Shown here: positions 41,055 through 53,360 of the stretch, one piece after another
Layout: the number at the start of each line of letters is the position of its first letter
How positions within the stretch are numbered: the stretch's first letter is position 1
Assembly: GCF_036173065.1 (NCBI RefSeq)
Contig: NZ_CP108041.1
Location: 248,001 to 312,000, forward strand
Direction of reading: 5' to 3'
Length of the DNA: 64,000 bases
Origin: Rhodococcus sp. NBC_00297
GTDB taxonomy: Bacteria > Actinomycetota > Actinomycetes > Mycobacteriales > Mycobacteriaceae
The notes under the pieces: generated by a model
Told to the model about the DNA's origin: nothing
The model's database searches: none
Seen by the model: the letters and a program-made list of their open reading frames with translations, nothing else
Position numbers and translations under genes: made by a program

Positions 41055-41081
41055 ACCTCCTTCTCCGCCTCACTGGACGGA
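41055..41081 (-). promoter_or_regulatory. Predicted PyrR-binding RNA element at the pyr ribosome-binding site
   Basis: On the minus strand the leader reads TCCG-TCCAGTGAGG-CGGA (41081-41064): a short stem closing a loop that fits the PyrR-binding consensus known from Bacillus and Mycobacterium (UCCAGNGAGG). The strong Shine-Dalgarno AAGGAGGT (41062-41055) starts one base after the stem. In M. smegmatis PyrR represses translation through such an RNA. The placement here suggests the same: UMP-bound PyrR would cover the pyrR ribosome-binding site. No separate terminator hairpin is seen in the leader. Confidence 0.65.
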
Positions 41082-41106
41082 TCGTTAAAGGATGTCTGAC
41101 GCGGTG

Positions 41107-41112
41107 ACTATA
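41107..41112 (-). promoter_or_regulatory. Candidate -10 element of the pyr operon
   Basis: TATAGT on the minus strand is a good sigma-A type -10 box. It would start RNA near 41100, giving a leader of roughly 55-60 bases that contains the PyrR loop and the pyrR ribosome-binding site. The -35 region is weak, as is common in actinobacteria. Start site is inferred. Confidence 0.45.
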
Positions 41113-41133
41113 CCAACCACGCCGGGCTCGAAC

Positions 41134-41694
41134 TCAGCTCGAGGCGGGCGGTACGGCGTCGTCGGCGGTGTTCTCCGTCACGGGCCGGCTCTGCGCCGCC
41201 GGACGCGCCGCCGCGGCGGCGCGCACCTGGGGTGCGACGAGCACGATCTGGCCCAGCACCCCGTTGACGAAGGACGGCGAGTCGTCGGTGGAGAGTTGCT
41301 TGGCCAGCTCGACCGCCTCGTCGACGGCCACCACCGGCGGGACGTCGACCGCGTTGAGCAGTTCCCACACCGCGACGCGCAGGATCGCGCGGTCGACGGC
41401 GGGGAGACGATCGAGAGTCCACTGGTGCAGGTGATCCCCGATGACCGAGTCGACGCGGTCGAGGTTCTCGGCCACTCCGGTCACGAGAGTCGTGGTGTAC
41501 GCGTTGACCGGCGCCACCGTCTCCTCGTGAGCGGACAGCTCGCCGCGCTCGGTCGCGAGCACCACGGGATCGAGATCCCGAGCCTCGGCCTCGAAGAGGA
41601 AGTCGACGGCACGCTTACGCGCCTTGTGCCGTGCTCCGAGCTTCTTCGCCGCCGGCTTGCCCGGTGCGGCAGGGTTCTTGGAAGGCTCGCTCAC
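41134..41694 (-). CDS. nusB: Transcription antitermination factor NusB
   Basis: 186 residues. NusB works with NusE (S10) on rRNA antitermination. The all-helical core is recognised in [20 protein letters not shown] near the start and in [15 protein letters not shown] and [30 protein letters not shown]. About 20 N-terminal and 30 C-terminal residues are low-complexity. The start is GTG at 41694, directly adjacent to the efp stop. It is the last gene of pepQ-efp-nusB, followed by the pyr promoter region. Confidence 0.96.
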   Translation of the reverse strand: MSEPSKNPAAPGKPAAKKLGARHKARKRAVDFLFEAEARDLDPVVLATERGELSAHEETVAPVNAYTTTLVTGVAENLDRVDSVIGDHLHQWTLDRLPAVDRAILRVAVWELLNAVDVPPVVAVDEAVELAKQLSTDDSPSFVNGVLGQIVLVAPQVRAAAAARPAAQSRPVTENTADDAVPPASS

Positions 41695-42258
41695 TCAGGA
41701 ATTCACGCGCCCGAGGTAGTTGCCGTCGCGGGAGTCCACCTTGAGCTTGTCGCCGGTGTTGATGAAGAGCGGCACGTTGATCTCGGCACCCGTCTCGAGG
41801 GTCGCCGGCTTGGTGCCACCGGTGGAGCGGTCGCCCTGCAGACCCGGATCGGTGTGCTGGACGATCAGCTCGACCGTGACCGGCAACTCGACGTACAGCG
41901 GGAGACCCTCGTGCATCGCCACCTGCACCTTCATGTTCTCGAGCAGGAAGCGCGAGACCTCGCCGATGGTCGCCTCGGCGACGGAGATCTGGTCGAAGGT
42001 GTCGCCGTCCATGAAGACGTAGTCCGAACCGTCGTGGTAGAGGTACGTCATGTCGCGTCGGTCGACCGTCGCGGTCTCGACCTTGACGCCCGCGTTGAAG
42101 GTCTTGTCGACGACCTTGCCCGACGTGACGTTCTTGAGCTTGGTGCGCACGAAGGCCGGTCCCTTACCAGGCTTGACGTGCTGGAACTCGATGATGGACC
42201 ACAACTGGTTCTCGATGTTGAGAACGAGTCCGTTCTTGAAATCACTGGTGGAAGCCAC
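41695..42258 (-). CDS. efp: Elongation factor P
   Basis: 187 residues. EF-P helps ribosomes through polyproline stretches. The three beta-barrel domains are expected from length. The tip loop reads [10 protein letters not shown], with a lysine at the usual modification site, as in mycobacterial EF-P. The EF-P signature near the C-terminus is present ([36 protein letters not shown]). I chose GTG at 42258 ([10 protein letters not shown]), with GAGGAG about 11 bases upstream. Confidence 0.97.
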   Translation of the reverse strand: MASTSDFKNGLVLNIENQLWSIIEFQHVKPGKGPAFVRTKLKNVTSGKVVDKTFNAGVKVETATVDRRDMTYLYHDGSDYVFMDGDTFDQISVAEATIGEVSRFLLENMKVQVAMHEGLPLYVELPVTVELIVQHTDPGLQGDRSTGGTKPATLETGAEINVPLFINTGDKLKVDSRDGNYLGRVNS

Positions 42259-42358
42259 TTGCTTCGCGTCTCCTCGTCGACTGTCGTCTCGGTCTCTCGG
42301 TACCCGGACGCCGCGCACGGCCTCCGGGCCTGACAAGCACTGGTCGGCAGGCCCTCGC

Positions 42359-43468
42359 CTACAGAACGGTGAACTCTTTGCTGGTGAGCGTCAGCAGTTC
42401 CGGCTCGTTCTCTCGAACGATGAGCGTGTCCTCGATCCGTACGCCTCCGCGACCGGAGAAGTACACGCCGGGCTCGACTGTCACCGCAGCACCGCAGAGC
42501 AGTGTACCGGTGCCGGTGGCACCGATTCCCGGCGCTTCGTGGATCTCGAGTCCCACGCCGTGGCCGAGTCCGTGCAGGAACTTGTCCCCGTGCCCCGCGT
42601 CCACGATGACCGAGCGAGCCGCTCCGTCCACCGCCTGCACGTCGGCGCCGGGGAGGACGGCGGCGCGTCCGGCGGCCTGGGACTGTTCGACGAGGGCGTA
42701 CAGCTCGCGCTGCCAGTCCGCGGGGGCGCCCAGCACGTAGGTACGCGTCATGTCGGAGTGGTACCCGTCCACCTCCGCGCCGAAGTCCAGCTTCACCAGG
42801 TCACCCTGCTCGAGCACCGCACCGGTGGGGCGGTGGTGCGGCACCGCCGAGTGTGCGCCCGCGGCCACGATGGTCTCGAACGAGATGGCGTGCGCTCCCA
42901 GCTCGAGCATGAGGAACTCCAGATCGATCGCGACCTGCTTCTCGGTCCGGCCGGCGCTGATGCCGCCCCGCTCGATCAACGCGGCCAGCGCGGCGTCGGC
43001 GACACCGCAGGCGCGTCGCAGCGCGTCGATCTCGCTCTCGTCCTTGATCATCCGCAGTTTCTCCACCAGTCGCGGCATGCGCTGGAGCGAGAGCGAGGAC
43101 GCGGCGTCGGACCATGCCTGATGCTCGTCGACGGACACGACGTGCGATTCGAATCCGACGGTCTGCCCGCCCCGCGCACCGCCGGCATCCTGCAGCAGGC
43201 GAACAGGGCCCGCGCGGTCGATCACCGCCGCGAGGTCGGGCACCTGCTCGGCCACCTGCGTCACGTACCGACCGTCGGTGCACACCACGGTGCCGGACTC
43301 GTCGGAGGCGGAGTCGTGCGCACTCAGCAGCAGCGCGGCATTGGAACCGGTGAACCCCGTGAGGTAGCGGACGTTGAGCAGATCGGTCACCAGGAGCGCG
43401 TCGGCCTCCCGGTCGCGGACGAGTTCTCGGAGGGCGTCGCGCCGTGCGGCGCGGTCGGAGGACGGCAT
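42359..43468 (-). CDS. pepQ: Xaa-Pro aminopeptidase/dipeptidase, M24B family
   Basis: 369 residues. It cleaves X-Pro bonds in small peptides in the cytosol. An N-terminal creatinase-like domain is followed by the pita-bread M24 domain. Metal ligands are visible in order: [18 protein letters not shown] (two Asp), [12 protein letters not shown] (His), TVEPGVYF (Glu) and RIEDT (Glu). Start ATG at 43468. It begins the pepQ-efp-nusB run, a 100-base gap separating it from efp. The gene pair with EF-P is widespread and may reflect shared proline biology. Confidence 0.94.
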   Translation of the reverse strand: MPSSDRAARRDALRELVRDREADALLVTDLLNVRYLTGFTGSNAALLLSAHDSASDESGTVVCTDGRYVTQVAEQVPDLAAVIDRAGPVRLLQDAGGARGGQTVGFESHVVSVDEHQAWSDAASSLSLQRMPRLVEKLRMIKDESEIDALRRACGVADAALAALIERGGISAGRTEKQVAIDLEFLMLELGAHAISFETIVAAGAHSAVPHHRPTGAVLEQGDLVKLDFGAEVDGYHSDMTRTYVLGAPADWQRELYALVEQSQAAGRAAVLPGADVQAVDGAARSVIVDAGHGDKFLHGLGHGVGLEIHEAPGIGATGTGTLLCGAAVTVEPGVYFSGRGGVRIEDTLIVRENEPELLTLTSKEFTVL

Positions 43469-43587
43469 CTCTCGAACCTACCGCCGCCGTCACCGACGGC
43501 CGGCGACACCGGTCCGCCCGACGACACCGCACCCGGATATGTGGGCAGAAGCACACGCGACCGACCGGGGTGATTACTGTGTGCAGC

Positions 43588-44181
43588 ATGACTGGGTGGG
43601 TGGTTCGCGGTGTGGGGATGGCGCTGGTTCATGTGGTGGCACGAGTGCTGCTCGCGCTGGCGGTCTCCGCCTGGCCCGCGCAAGGGTCCGTGTTGCGCAT
43701 GATCACGCTGGCCGCCGTCGTTCTCGTGGCCGTCGTGTGGGGCGGAATCGACGGGATCAACGCGCACCGCCGCGGCGACCACGGCGAGGGCCGGACAGAT
43801 TTCACGATGCTGTGGCTGAAGGCGTCGGTCGTGGCCGGTGTTCTCGCCGGGCTCGTCTGCTGGGTGTTCTCGGCGGTGGCGAACCTCGCGGTGAGCAGCA
43901 ACTCCCTCTTCTTCGAGGTCACCTCCGGCGCGGCGTTCACGATTCTGCTCGTCTTCATCCCCACGGTCATCGCCGTCACGGTGGGCCGCTGGCTGGCCGG
44001 ACGCGGCGACGACAAGCAGGAGGACCTGCGGCCGGGCAAGAAGGAGGACGCGACCGAGCGCGACCGCGTCACCTCCGGAGCACCCGCACGGGGCGAGTCG
44101 GACGCCGACACCGAGGTCTTCGCGCCGGTCCGGGACTCCGATCGGCGCCCGAACCTCGCGAAGGGCGACCGCTCCTCCTGA
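43588..44181 (+). CDS. B-4DMT-type four-helix membrane protein
   Basis: 197 residues. Four hydrophobic helices in the first 150 residues (for example VVARVLLALAVSAW, MITLAAVVLVAVVWGG, SVVAGVLAGLVCWVF and FTILLVFIPTVIAVTVG), then a charged cytosolic tail of about 50 residues. It resembles mycobacterial Rv2536, which sits in the same place between pepQ and aroB. Such proteins are listed as B-4DMT transporters, but no substrate is known. I chose ATG at 43588 (MTGWVVRG); a longer open frame has no membrane signal. It is the only plus-strand gene in a 44-kb minus-strand region. Confidence 0.85.
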   Translation: MTGWVVRGVGMALVHVVARVLLALAVSAWPAQGSVLRMITLAAVVLVAVVWGGIDGINAHRRGDHGEGRTDFTMLWLKASVVAGVLAGLVCWVFSAVANLAVSSNSLFFEVTSGAAFTILLVFIPTVIAVTVGRWLAGRGDDKQEDLRPGKKEDATERDRVTSGAPARGESDADTEVFAPVRDSDRRPNLAKGDRSS

Positions 44182-44193
44182 CCGACCCCGTCG

Positions 44194-46084
<1,891 letters not shown>

Positions 46085-46088
<4 letters not shown>

Positions 46089-47272
46089 CGCGGCGGACGG
46101 GCTTGCGCGTTCTCCACGTAGCGGCGCACGTTGCCGGCGGTCTCGGCGACGGAGTCGCCTCCGAACTTCTCCAGCGTGGCGCGGGCGAGCACCAGAGCCA
46201 CCATGGTCTCCGCGACGACCCCCGCGGCCGGCACGGCGCAGACGTCGCTGCGCTGGTGGATGGCCACCGCACCCTCGCCGGTGGACATGTCCACCGTCGC
46301 CAGGGCACGCGGAACTGTGGAGATGGGCTTCATGGCCGCGCGCACCCGCAGCGGGGCGCCGTTGGTCATGCCGCCCTCGATGCCGCCGGCGCGGTTGGTG
46401 GTGCGGACGATCCCGTCCGGGCCGGGGAGGATCTCGTCGTGGGCGGCGCTGCCGCGGCGGCGTGCGGTCTCGAACCCGTCGCCGACCTCCACACCCTTGA
46501 TGGCCTGGATGCCCATGAGTGCCGCGGCGAGCTGCGCGTCGAGCTTGCTGTCGCCGGTGACGAACGAGCCGAGTCCCACGGGAAGGCCGTGGACGACCAC
46601 CTCGACGATGCCGCCGAGGGTGTCCCCGTCGCGCTTGGCCGCTTCGATCTCGGTGATCATGGACTGCTCGGCCACGGCGTCGAACGCCCGCACGGGGCTG
46701 GCGTCGATCGCCTCGATGTCTCCCGCCGACGGCTCCGGGCCCTCGTACGGGTCGGACGCGCCGATCGAGATGACGTGCGACAGGACGTCGACGCCGAGGA
46801 CCTGTTTCAGGAACTGTCGCGCGACGGTGCCGACCGCGACGCGGGCGGCGGTCTCCCGTGCGCTGGCACGCTCGAGCACGGGCCGGGCGTCGTCGAAGCC
46901 GTACTTGAGCATGCCCGAGTAGTCGGCGTGGCCGGGGCGCGGACGGGTCAGGGGCGCATTGCGCGCGAGGTCGGCGAGCACGGCGGGATCGACCGGGTCG
47001 GCCGCCATGACGGTCTCCCACTTCGGCCACTCCGTGTTGCCGATCTCGATGGCGACGGGACCGCCGAGCGTCGAGCCGTGCCGGACACCGCCGATGACGG
47101 TGACCTTGTCGGCCTCGAACTTCATGCGGGCGCCGCGGCCGTAGCCCAGGCGTCGTCGGGCGAGCTGAGCTCCGATGTCCTCGGAGGTCACCTCGACTCC
47201 GGCCACCATGCCCTCGAGAATGGAAACCAGGGCAGGGCCGTGAGATTCTCCGGCAGTGATCCATCGCAACAC
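46085..47272 (-). CDS. aroC: Chorismate synthase
   Basis: 395 residues. It makes chorismate from EPSP with reduced FMN. The three signatures are visible: [18 protein letters not shown] at the start, [35 protein letters not shown] in the middle, and [22 protein letters not shown] near the end. Start is ATG at 47272. It overlaps aroK as ATGA and follows the prepilin peptidase gene by 12 bases. Confidence 0.97.
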
Positions 47273-47284
47273 GGATCGATCTTT

Positions 47285-47836
47285 TCACGTCCCGGCGTTC
47301 ACCCACGCCACCAGGGTCGCCGCACACAGAGCGGGTCCGTGCGGAATCCCCGCCGCTCCCCCGGTTCGTCCCGTCATCACCGCCAGCACCAGCGTCGTCG
47401 TCGGTGCCAGCATGGCGGCCACCGTCCACACGGACGGCCCCGAGACCGCGCCCAGTCCCCCGAGTGCGAGGCACAGCTTGACGTCGCCGCCTCCGATCGA
47501 TCCGGGTGACGCCACCGACCCGACGAGGTGCACACCGGCCAGAGCCAGGCCGCCGAGGAGCGCCGACTCGCCCCCACCCTGGTGGGCGGCTGCCAGGAGC
47601 ACCGCACCCGCGGCGGGCAGCGTCAGATCGTCCGGCAGGCGGTGACGGACCAGGTCGACGAGCGCGACGGCACAGGACCACGCCCCGACCGCGAGGATCG
47701 CCACGTCGGTGGTGACCGCGCCGAGCGCGGCACCGACGACGGCGGCCGCGAGCAGGTCGGGCACCGTCGGCGTCACCCACCGACCGACGGTGAGAAGAGC
47801 GAGGCAACACAGCGCGGATCCGAGGAGGACGGTCAT
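47285..47836 (-). CDS. Prepilin peptidase, A24 family (short TadV/CpaA type)
   Basis: 183 residues, the short form without the methylase domain. About six membrane helices. The two aspartate sites of the family are present: [15 protein letters not shown] and [12 protein letters not shown]. It should cleave prepilin-like leaders at the membrane. No pilin or tad genes lie in this window, so its substrate is elsewhere. I chose ATG at 47836 (MTVLLGSAL), where the hydrophobic start begins. It sits between aroE and aroC, a position seen in other actinobacteria. Confidence 0.85.
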   Translation of the reverse strand: MTVLLGSALCCLALLTVGRWVTPTVPDLLAAAVVGAALGAVTTDVAILAVGAWSCAVALVDLVRHRLPDDLTLPAAGAVLLAAAHQGGGESALLGGLALAGVHLVGSVASPGSIGGGDVKLCLALGGLGAVSGPSVWTVAAMLAPTTTLVLAVMTGRTGGAAGIPHGPALCAATLVAWVNAGT

Positions 47837-47915
47837 GCAGTCACGGTGGCACCGGTGACTCCCATGATCCGTGCCGCGGCGACCCGCCCGGGGACGACGG
47901 CGCACCCGGGGATGA

Positions 47916-48755
47916 TCAGGACTCCCGCAGAGCCCGCTCCATCGCAGCACGCGGGGCAGGCATACCGGTGAACTGCTCCACCTGACCGAAGGCCTGGTGC
48001 AGCAGCATCGCGAGGCCGCCGACGACGACGCCACCGGACTCCTCGACCGCGGCGGCCAGCGGCGTGGGCCACGGGTGGTAGATCGCGTCCAGCAGCACGC
48101 GCGTCCCGCGCAGTGCGTCGATCATCGCAGCGCCGCCCTCGGGCGGGACGGTGGACACCACGACTGCCGCGTCCGCGACCGCTCGCGGCAGCGCGTCGTC
48201 GTCCGGTGCACTCCACCGGGCGGTGAGACCGGCGTCGCGAGCACAGACCAGAGCTCCCTCCGCCCGCTCCTCGTCCCGCGAGACGACGGTGACCGCGTCC
48301 GCCCCGAGATCGCGCAGAGCGACGAGCGCCGGGCGGGACGTTCCGCCCGCCCCGACGACGACCACCGAGGCTCCCGACAGGTCACGGACACCGACCGTGC
48401 CGAGGGCGCCCGTGACACCGTCGACATCGGTGCAGTCGGCGCGCCAGCCCGAGTCGGTGCGTACCAGGGTGTTCGCCGAGCCGACGGCGACCGCGCGCTG
48501 CGTTCGTTCGGTCGCACAGGCCAGAGCCGCGAACTTGCCCGGCATCGTCACCGACAGTCCCACCCACTCGGGTCCGAGGCCGTCCACGAACTCCGGAAGC
48601 CGTTCCGCGGTGCACTCCACCCGCTCGTAGGACCACCCGGTGAGCCCGAGCTCCCGGTACGCCGCCGCGTGCAGGATCGGTGAACGCGAGTGCGCCACCG
48701 GCGACCCCAGAACGGCCGCGCGCCTCGTCGACGAGGCGTCGGAGACGGACGTCAC
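47916..48755 (-). CDS. aroE: Shikimate dehydrogenase
   Basis: 279 residues. NADPH-dependent reduction of 3-dehydroshikimate. The substrate domain has LGSPVAHSRSPILHAAAY and LSVTMPGKFAAL with the catalytic lysine; the paired aspartate is in DCTDVDGV. The nucleotide fold has VVGAGGTSRPAL. The start is GTG at 48755, overlapping the mltG stop as GTGA. A 79-base spacer follows before the peptidase gene. Confidence 0.95.
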   Translation of the reverse strand: MTSVSDASSTRRAAVLGSPVAHSRSPILHAAAYRELGLTGWSYERVECTAERLPEFVDGLGPEWVGLSVTMPGKFAALACATERTQRAVAVGSANTLVRTDSGWRADCTDVDGVTGALGTVGVRDLSGASVVVVGAGGTSRPALVALRDLGADAVTVVSRDEERAEGALVCARDAGLTARWSAPDDDALPRAVADAAVVVSTVPPEGGAAMIDALRGTRVLLDAIYHPWPTPLAAAVEESGGVVVGGLAMLLHQAFGQVEQFTGMPAPRAAMERALRES

Positions 48756-50101
48756 CGGCCGCTGTCGAGGAACCCGCCCTCGACCTTCGTGATGTTGTCC
48801 AGGTGCACCTGGTAGTCGTCGGTGAAGAGCGTCTCACCGGCGGCGTTGATGGTGACGAAGTAGAGCCAGTTGCCGGGCTCGGGAGCCTCGGCGGCCTGCA
48901 CCGCTGCCACACCGGGAGAGCAGATCGGCGTCGCCGGCAGACCCTCCTTGGCGTACGTGTTCCACGGCGTGACGTTCGCACGGTCGGCGTCGGTGGTGGC
49001 CACCTCGGTGGTGTCCAGCGAGTAGTTGACCGTCGAGTCGAATTCCAGACGCTGCCCGATGGCGAGACGGTTGAGGATGACGCGCGCCACCTTGGCGAAG
49101 TCCTGCGGCAACGCCTCGCGCTCGATGAGGGACGACGCCACGAGCACCTGGTACGGGTCGAGACCCGAGGAGGCGCCTGCCTCCAGTAGACCGGTGTCCT
49201 CGTAGATCGCGGCACTCTCGGACACGAGTTGACGCAGGATGTCCGTCGGTGCGGCGCTGGGGTCGAAGTTGAACGTGCCCGCGGCGATGAGCCCCTCGAG
49301 CTGACGATCGCGATCCGGCACCTGCCGCACCGCGTCGGTCGCCCAGTCGGCGACACCGAGTGCGGAAGGATCGTCCCCCGCACCCGCGAGGTTCAGGTCG
49401 TCGTATGTCACGCACGGAAGACCCTCTCCGACAGCACAACTGGCCTCGGAGATCAGCGTGTAGATGCCCTTGCGGACGGCGCCGGTGTTGACATCGGTCG
49501 AGTCGTGCAGCTGACGGCCCTCGGCGATCTGGATCTGGCCCACTCGCGATGCCGGGTCCACCAGTGCGGAGACGGCGTCGGCCGCCGCCATCTGCGAGCG
49601 CATCCGATAGAAACCGGGCTGCACGGAGGTCATCGCGGTGTTCTGGACCGCGGCCTCGTAGAAGGCCGCCGAGCTGGCGGTGACGTCCTTGTCCGCCATC
49701 TCGGTCGCGATCTCCTGCGCGGTGTCGCCCGAGGCGACCTGCACCACCACGGCGTCGCCGCCGGGACCCGGGTAGTCCTCCGCGACCGCGGCCCCGCCGC
49801 CGGTGAACTTCGACACTCCCCACACACCTCCGACGGCCACGAGACCGACCAGGACCAGCACACCGAGTCCGCCGATGATGCGCGAGCGACGTTTGCGACC
49901 GGCCGCGGCGCGGTCGCGGCGGGTGTCCGCGCGGCTCGCGCGGCTCGGGCGGTCACCGGGACCCGACGCCACTCGCGCAGGACGGGCGCGGCGGTCGTCG
50001 GCGAGCGGCTGACGGCGCAGGTCGTCGACCGGGAGATTCAGCTCGTCGGTGTCCCACTCGTCGCGTCGGCCGGGCCGCTGTCCACGACCGTCGTCCGTCA
50101 C
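48752..50101 (-). CDS. mltG: Endolytic murein transglycosylase MltG
   Basis: 449 residues. MltG cuts nascent glycan strands and so limits peptidoglycan chain length. It has a long, charged cytosolic N-terminus (about 1-74), one membrane helix (about 75-97), and a YceG-like domain outside. The catalytic glutamate is in [25 protein letters not shown], and the late YFVT ([23 protein letters not shown]) is typical. The start is GTG at 50101, overlapping the ruvX stop as GTGA. The open frame above it belongs to ruvX. Confidence 0.95.
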   Translation of the reverse strand: MTDDGRGQRPGRRDEWDTDELNLPVDDLRRQPLADDRRARPARVASGPGDRPSRASRADTRRDRAAAGRKRRSRIIGGLGVLVLVGLVAVGGVWGVSKFTGGGAAVAEDYPGPGGDAVVVQVASGDTAQEIATEMADKDVTASSAAFYEAAVQNTAMTSVQPGFYRMRSQMAAADAVSALVDPASRVGQIQIAEGRQLHDSTDVNTGAVRKGIYTLISEASCAVGEGLPCVTYDDLNLAGAGDDPSALGVADWATDAVRQVPDRDRQLEGLIAAGTFNFDPSAAPTDILRQLVSESAAIYEDTGLLEAGASSGLDPYQVLVASSLIEREALPQDFAKVARVILNRLAIGQRLEFDSTVNYSLDTTEVATTDADRANVTPWNTYAKEGLPATPICSPGVAAVQAAEAPEPGNWLYFVTINAAGETLFTDDYQVHLDNITKVEGGFLDSGR

Positions 50102-50676
50102 GGGGTCGTCCCCGGTGTGTCCTGCTCCGGACCGTGATTCTCGGGCACCGTTGCCCCCTCCTCGTTCGCCTGGGCGACCATCTCTCGCGCCAGGACACTG
50201 CGGCGCTCGTCGAGCCACCCTTGCAGGATGGCGACCGCCGCCGCCTGGTCGATCATCGACCGTTGGTCTCTCGCGCGGACGCCGCTGTCTCGAAGACCAC
50301 GCGCGGCACTCACCGTAGTCAAGCGTTCGTCGGACAGCCGCACCGGCACGCCGGGCAGCGCACGGTGCAGGACTCGGGCGAAACGGACAGCCAGCGTGGC
50401 GGCGGTTCCGCGCTCGCCGCGCAGCGTGCGCGGTAGACCGACGATGATCTCGACGGCCTCGTACTCCTCGGCGAGCGCGACGATCCGCTGGACGTCGGCC
50501 GAGTCGGTGTGTGTCTTCGCCGCGCGCGGGACCGTCTCGACGGGTGTGGCGAGGGTGCCGTCGGGATCGGAGGACGCCACCCCGACGCGCACGCTCCCGA
50601 CGTCGATCGCGAGCCGCCGCCCCCGCCCCGGGTCGTCGGCGCCCGGCCGGTCGGGCGCGGAGCTGCCGGCGGCCAC
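50098..50676 (-). CDS. ruvX: Putative pre-16S rRNA nuclease / Holliday junction resolvase-like YqgF
   Basis: 192 residues. An RNase H-like fold implicated in 16S 5'-end maturation in E. coli. The N-terminal [14 protein letters not shown] with its metal aspartate, the middle [14 protein letters not shown], and the late [17 protein letters not shown] with the aspartate are all kept. About 20 N-terminal and 25 C-terminal residues are extra. The start is GTG at 50676, 2 bases after the alaS stop. alaS-ruvX-mltG-aroE is a common actinobacterial string. Confidence 0.94.
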   Translation of the reverse strand: MAAGSSAPDRPGADDPGRGRRLAIDVGSVRVGVASSDPDGTLATPVETVPRAAKTHTDSADVQRIVALAEEYEAVEIIVGLPRTLRGERGTAATLAVRFARVLHRALPGVPVRLSDERLTTVSAARGLRDSGVRARDQRSMIDQAAAVAILQGWLDERRSVLAREMVAQANEEGATVPENHGPEQDTPGTTP

Positions 50677-50678
50677 CG

Positions 50679-53351
50679 TCAGGAGTTCCCGGCGATCTCG
50701 GTGACGCGACCGAGCAGAGCCTCGATCGCCGCCGGAATACCCGACGCGTCGGACCCGGCTCCCTGCGCGGTGTCGGCCTTACCACCGCCGCGGCCGCCGA
50801 TGCTCGGACCGAAGGCACCCACCAGTTCACCGGCCTTCACGCCGAGTTCCTGCGCGGCCTTGGTCGTCGACACGACGAACGGCACCTTGCCGTCGACGTC
50901 TCCGAGCAGCGCCACCACCGCGGGCTGCGTGCCGAACCGGCCGCGAACGTCGCCGACGAGGGTGCGCAGATCCGCGGCACCGACGCCGGCCGGCGCGGGC
51001 TCCGCGACGACGAGCAGCGACCCGACCCGGCGCGCCGTGTCGACGTAGGACCCGGCGGACGAGAGCACGGCGGCGGCGCGAGTGGCCTCGAGCTCCTTCT
51101 CGGCGACGCGGAGCCGTTCGACGAGGTTCTCGATCCGCGCGGGCACCTCGTCGGTGGGCACCTTGAGCGACGAGGCGACACCGGCGAGCAGCGCGCGCTC
51201 CTTGGCGAGGTACTTGTACGAGTCGAGGCCGACGAAGGCCTCGACGCGTCGCACGCCCGACCCGACCGACGACTCTCCGAGGAGCGTCACCGGGCCGATC
51301 TGCGACGAGTGCTGGACGTGGGTGCCGCCGCACAGTTCCATCGAGAACGGTCCGCCGATCTCCACGACCCGGACCTCGTCGCCGTAGTTCTCACCGAACA
51401 GCGCCATCGCCCCCATGGCCTTGGCGTCGTCGAGATCGGTGACGAAAGTGTTGACCGCGAAGTCGGACGCGACGGCGTCGTTGGTGACGGACTCGATGTC
51501 CTCGCGCTGCGACTCCGACAGCGCACCCTGGTACGTGAAGTCGAACCGCAGGTAACCGGGCTTGTTCAGCGATCCGGCCTGTACCGCGTTCGGGCCCAGG
51601 ATCTGGCGGAGTGCGGCGTGCACCATGTGCGTGCCGGAGTGTCCCTGGGTGGCGCCGCGGCGCCACTGCTGGTCGACGTGCGCGGTGACGACGTCGCCCT
51701 CGGTGAGCTGCCCCTCGTCGACGGTGACCTTGTGCACCCACACGGTCTTCGCGATCTTCTGCACGTCGCCCACGGTGACACTCAGTCCCGGGCCCGTGAG
51801 GGTGCCGATGTCCGCGAGCTGTCCGCCGGACTCGGCGTACAGCGGGCTGCGGTCGAGGATGACCTCGACCTTCTCCCCCGCAGCGGCGGTGGGCACCCGC
51901 ACGCCCCCGGCGATGATCGCGAGAACCGTTGCCTCGCTGTCCAGCTCGTCGAAACCGGTGAACTCGGTGGGACCACGGTCGACGAACTCCTTGTACACCG
52001 TCAGGTCGGTGTGCGCGTGCTTGCGCGACTGCGCATCGGCCTTCGCACGGTTACGCTGCTCCGCCATGAGCGTGCGGAATCCGGCCTCGTCGACCTGCAG
52101 GCCCGCCTCGGCCGCCATCTCGAGTGTGAGGTCGATGGGAAAGCCGTACGTGTCGTGCAGGACGAAGGCCTCGTCACCGCTGATGCGGGTGCCGCCGGAC
52201 GCGGTCACGGCCTGAGCAGCGTTGTCGAAGAGGCGCGATCCGGACGTGAGGGTCGCGAGGAACGCCTTCTCCTCGCCGACGGCGACGGACTCGATGCGCG
52301 CGAAGTCCTCGACCAGTTCCGGGTACGACTCGGCCATCGTGTCGCGGACGACCGTGACGAACCGCGCCATCGAGGGGTCCTCGGCACCGAGCAGGCGTGC
52401 GCTGCGCACGATCCGGCGCAGCAGACGCCGCAGCACGTAGCCACGGCCGTCGTTGCCCGGCGTCACGCCGTCGGCGATGAGCATGACCGCGGTGCGGGCG
52501 TGATCGGCGATGACGCGGAACCGTACGTCCGCGTCGTGGTTCTCCCCGTACCGACGGCCGGACAGTGCCTCGGCCTCGGTGATGACGGGACGGACCAGAT
52601 CGGTCTCGTAGACGTTGTCGACGTCCTGCAGCAGGAACGCCACGCGCTCGACACCCATACCGGTGTCGATGTTCTTGCGCGGCAACGGCCCCAGGATCTC
52701 GAAGTCGTCCTTCGACGTCCCCTGTCCGCGCTCGTTCTGCATGAACACGAGATTCCAGATCTCGATGTAGCGGTCCTCGTCCGCCTCCGGACCGCCCTCC
52801 TTGCCGAACTCGGGTCCGCGGTCGTAGTAGATCTCCGAGCACGGCCCGCAGGGTCCGGGAATGCCCATGGACCAGTAGTTGTCGGCCATGCCTCGACGCT
52901 GGATGCGCTCGTCGGGCAGACCGGCGACGTCCTTCCAGATCCGGATGGCCTCGTCGTCGTCGAGATACGCTGTGGCCCAGATCCTCTCGGGATCGAAGCC
53001 GTAGCCACCGTCCTCGACGGACAAGGTGAGCAGTGACCACGCGAAGCCGATGACCTCGCGCTTGAAGTAGTCGCCGAACGAGAAGTTGCCGGCCATCTGG
53101 AAGAACGTGTTGTGGCGGGTGGTCACGCCCACGTTCTCGATGTCGCCGGTGCGCACACACTTCTGGACACTCACGGCACGCGCGAACGGCGGGGTGCGCT
53201 GCCCGAGGAAGTACGGGACGAACTGCACCATGCCGGCATTGATGAACAGCAGATTCGGGTCGTCGAGGACCAGCGAGGCGCTGGGGACGGGGGTGTGTCC
53301 CAGCTTCTCGAAATGGTCGAGGAAACGACGGCGAATCTCGTGAGTCTGCAC
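50679..53351 (-). CDS. alaS: Alanyl-tRNA synthetase
   Basis: 890 residues, full length. The N-terminal class II catalytic domain starts [26 protein letters not shown]. The editing domain has [16 protein letters not shown] and the second zinc-site motif [10 protein letters not shown]. The C-terminal oligomerisation domain ends with [15 protein letters not shown] at 53351. It lies 9 bases downstream of rarA in transcription order. Confidence 0.98.
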   Translation of the reverse strand: MQTHEIRRRFLDHFEKLGHTPVPSASLVLDDPNLLFINAGMVQFVPYFLGQRTPPFARAVSVQKCVRTGDIENVGVTTRHNTFFQMAGNFSFGDYFKREVIGFAWSLLTLSVEDGGYGFDPERIWATAYLDDDEAIRIWKDVAGLPDERIQRRGMADNYWSMGIPGPCGPCSEIYYDRGPEFGKEGGPEADEDRYIEIWNLVFMQNERGQGTSKDDFEILGPLPRKNIDTGMGVERVAFLLQDVDNVYETDLVRPVITEAEALSGRRYGENHDADVRFRVIADHARTAVMLIADGVTPGNDGRGYVLRRLLRRIVRSARLLGAEDPSMARFVTVVRDTMAESYPELVEDFARIESVAVGEEKAFLATLTSGSRLFDNAAQAVTASGGTRISGDEAFVLHDTYGFPIDLTLEMAAEAGLQVDEAGFRTLMAEQRNRAKADAQSRKHAHTDLTVYKEFVDRGPTEFTGFDELDSEATVLAIIAGGVRVPTAAAGEKVEVILDRSPLYAESGGQLADIGTLTGPGLSVTVGDVQKIAKTVWVHKVTVDEGQLTEGDVVTAHVDQQWRRGATQGHSGTHMVHAALRQILGPNAVQAGSLNKPGYLRFDFTYQGALSESQREDIESVTNDAVASDFAVNTFVTDLDDAKAMGAMALFGENYGDEVRVVEIGGPFSMELCGGTHVQHSSQIGPVTLLGESSVGSGVRRVEAFVGLDSYKYLAKERALLAGVASSLKVPTDEVPARIENLVERLRVAEKELEATRAAAVLSSAGSYVDTARRVGSLLVVAEPAPAGVGAADLRTLVGDVRGRFGTQPAVVALLGDVDGKVPFVVSTTKAAQELGVKAGELVGAFGPSIGGRGGGKADTAQGAGSDASGIPAAIEALLGRVTEIAGNS

Positions 53352-53360
53352 GGAAACACC

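Noticed and set aside
47837..47915. Short coding stretch ([10 protein letters not shown]) between aroE and the prepilin peptidase
   Set aside because: Ends at the peptidase start, but there is no ribosome-binding site and the length is too short to support a gene.
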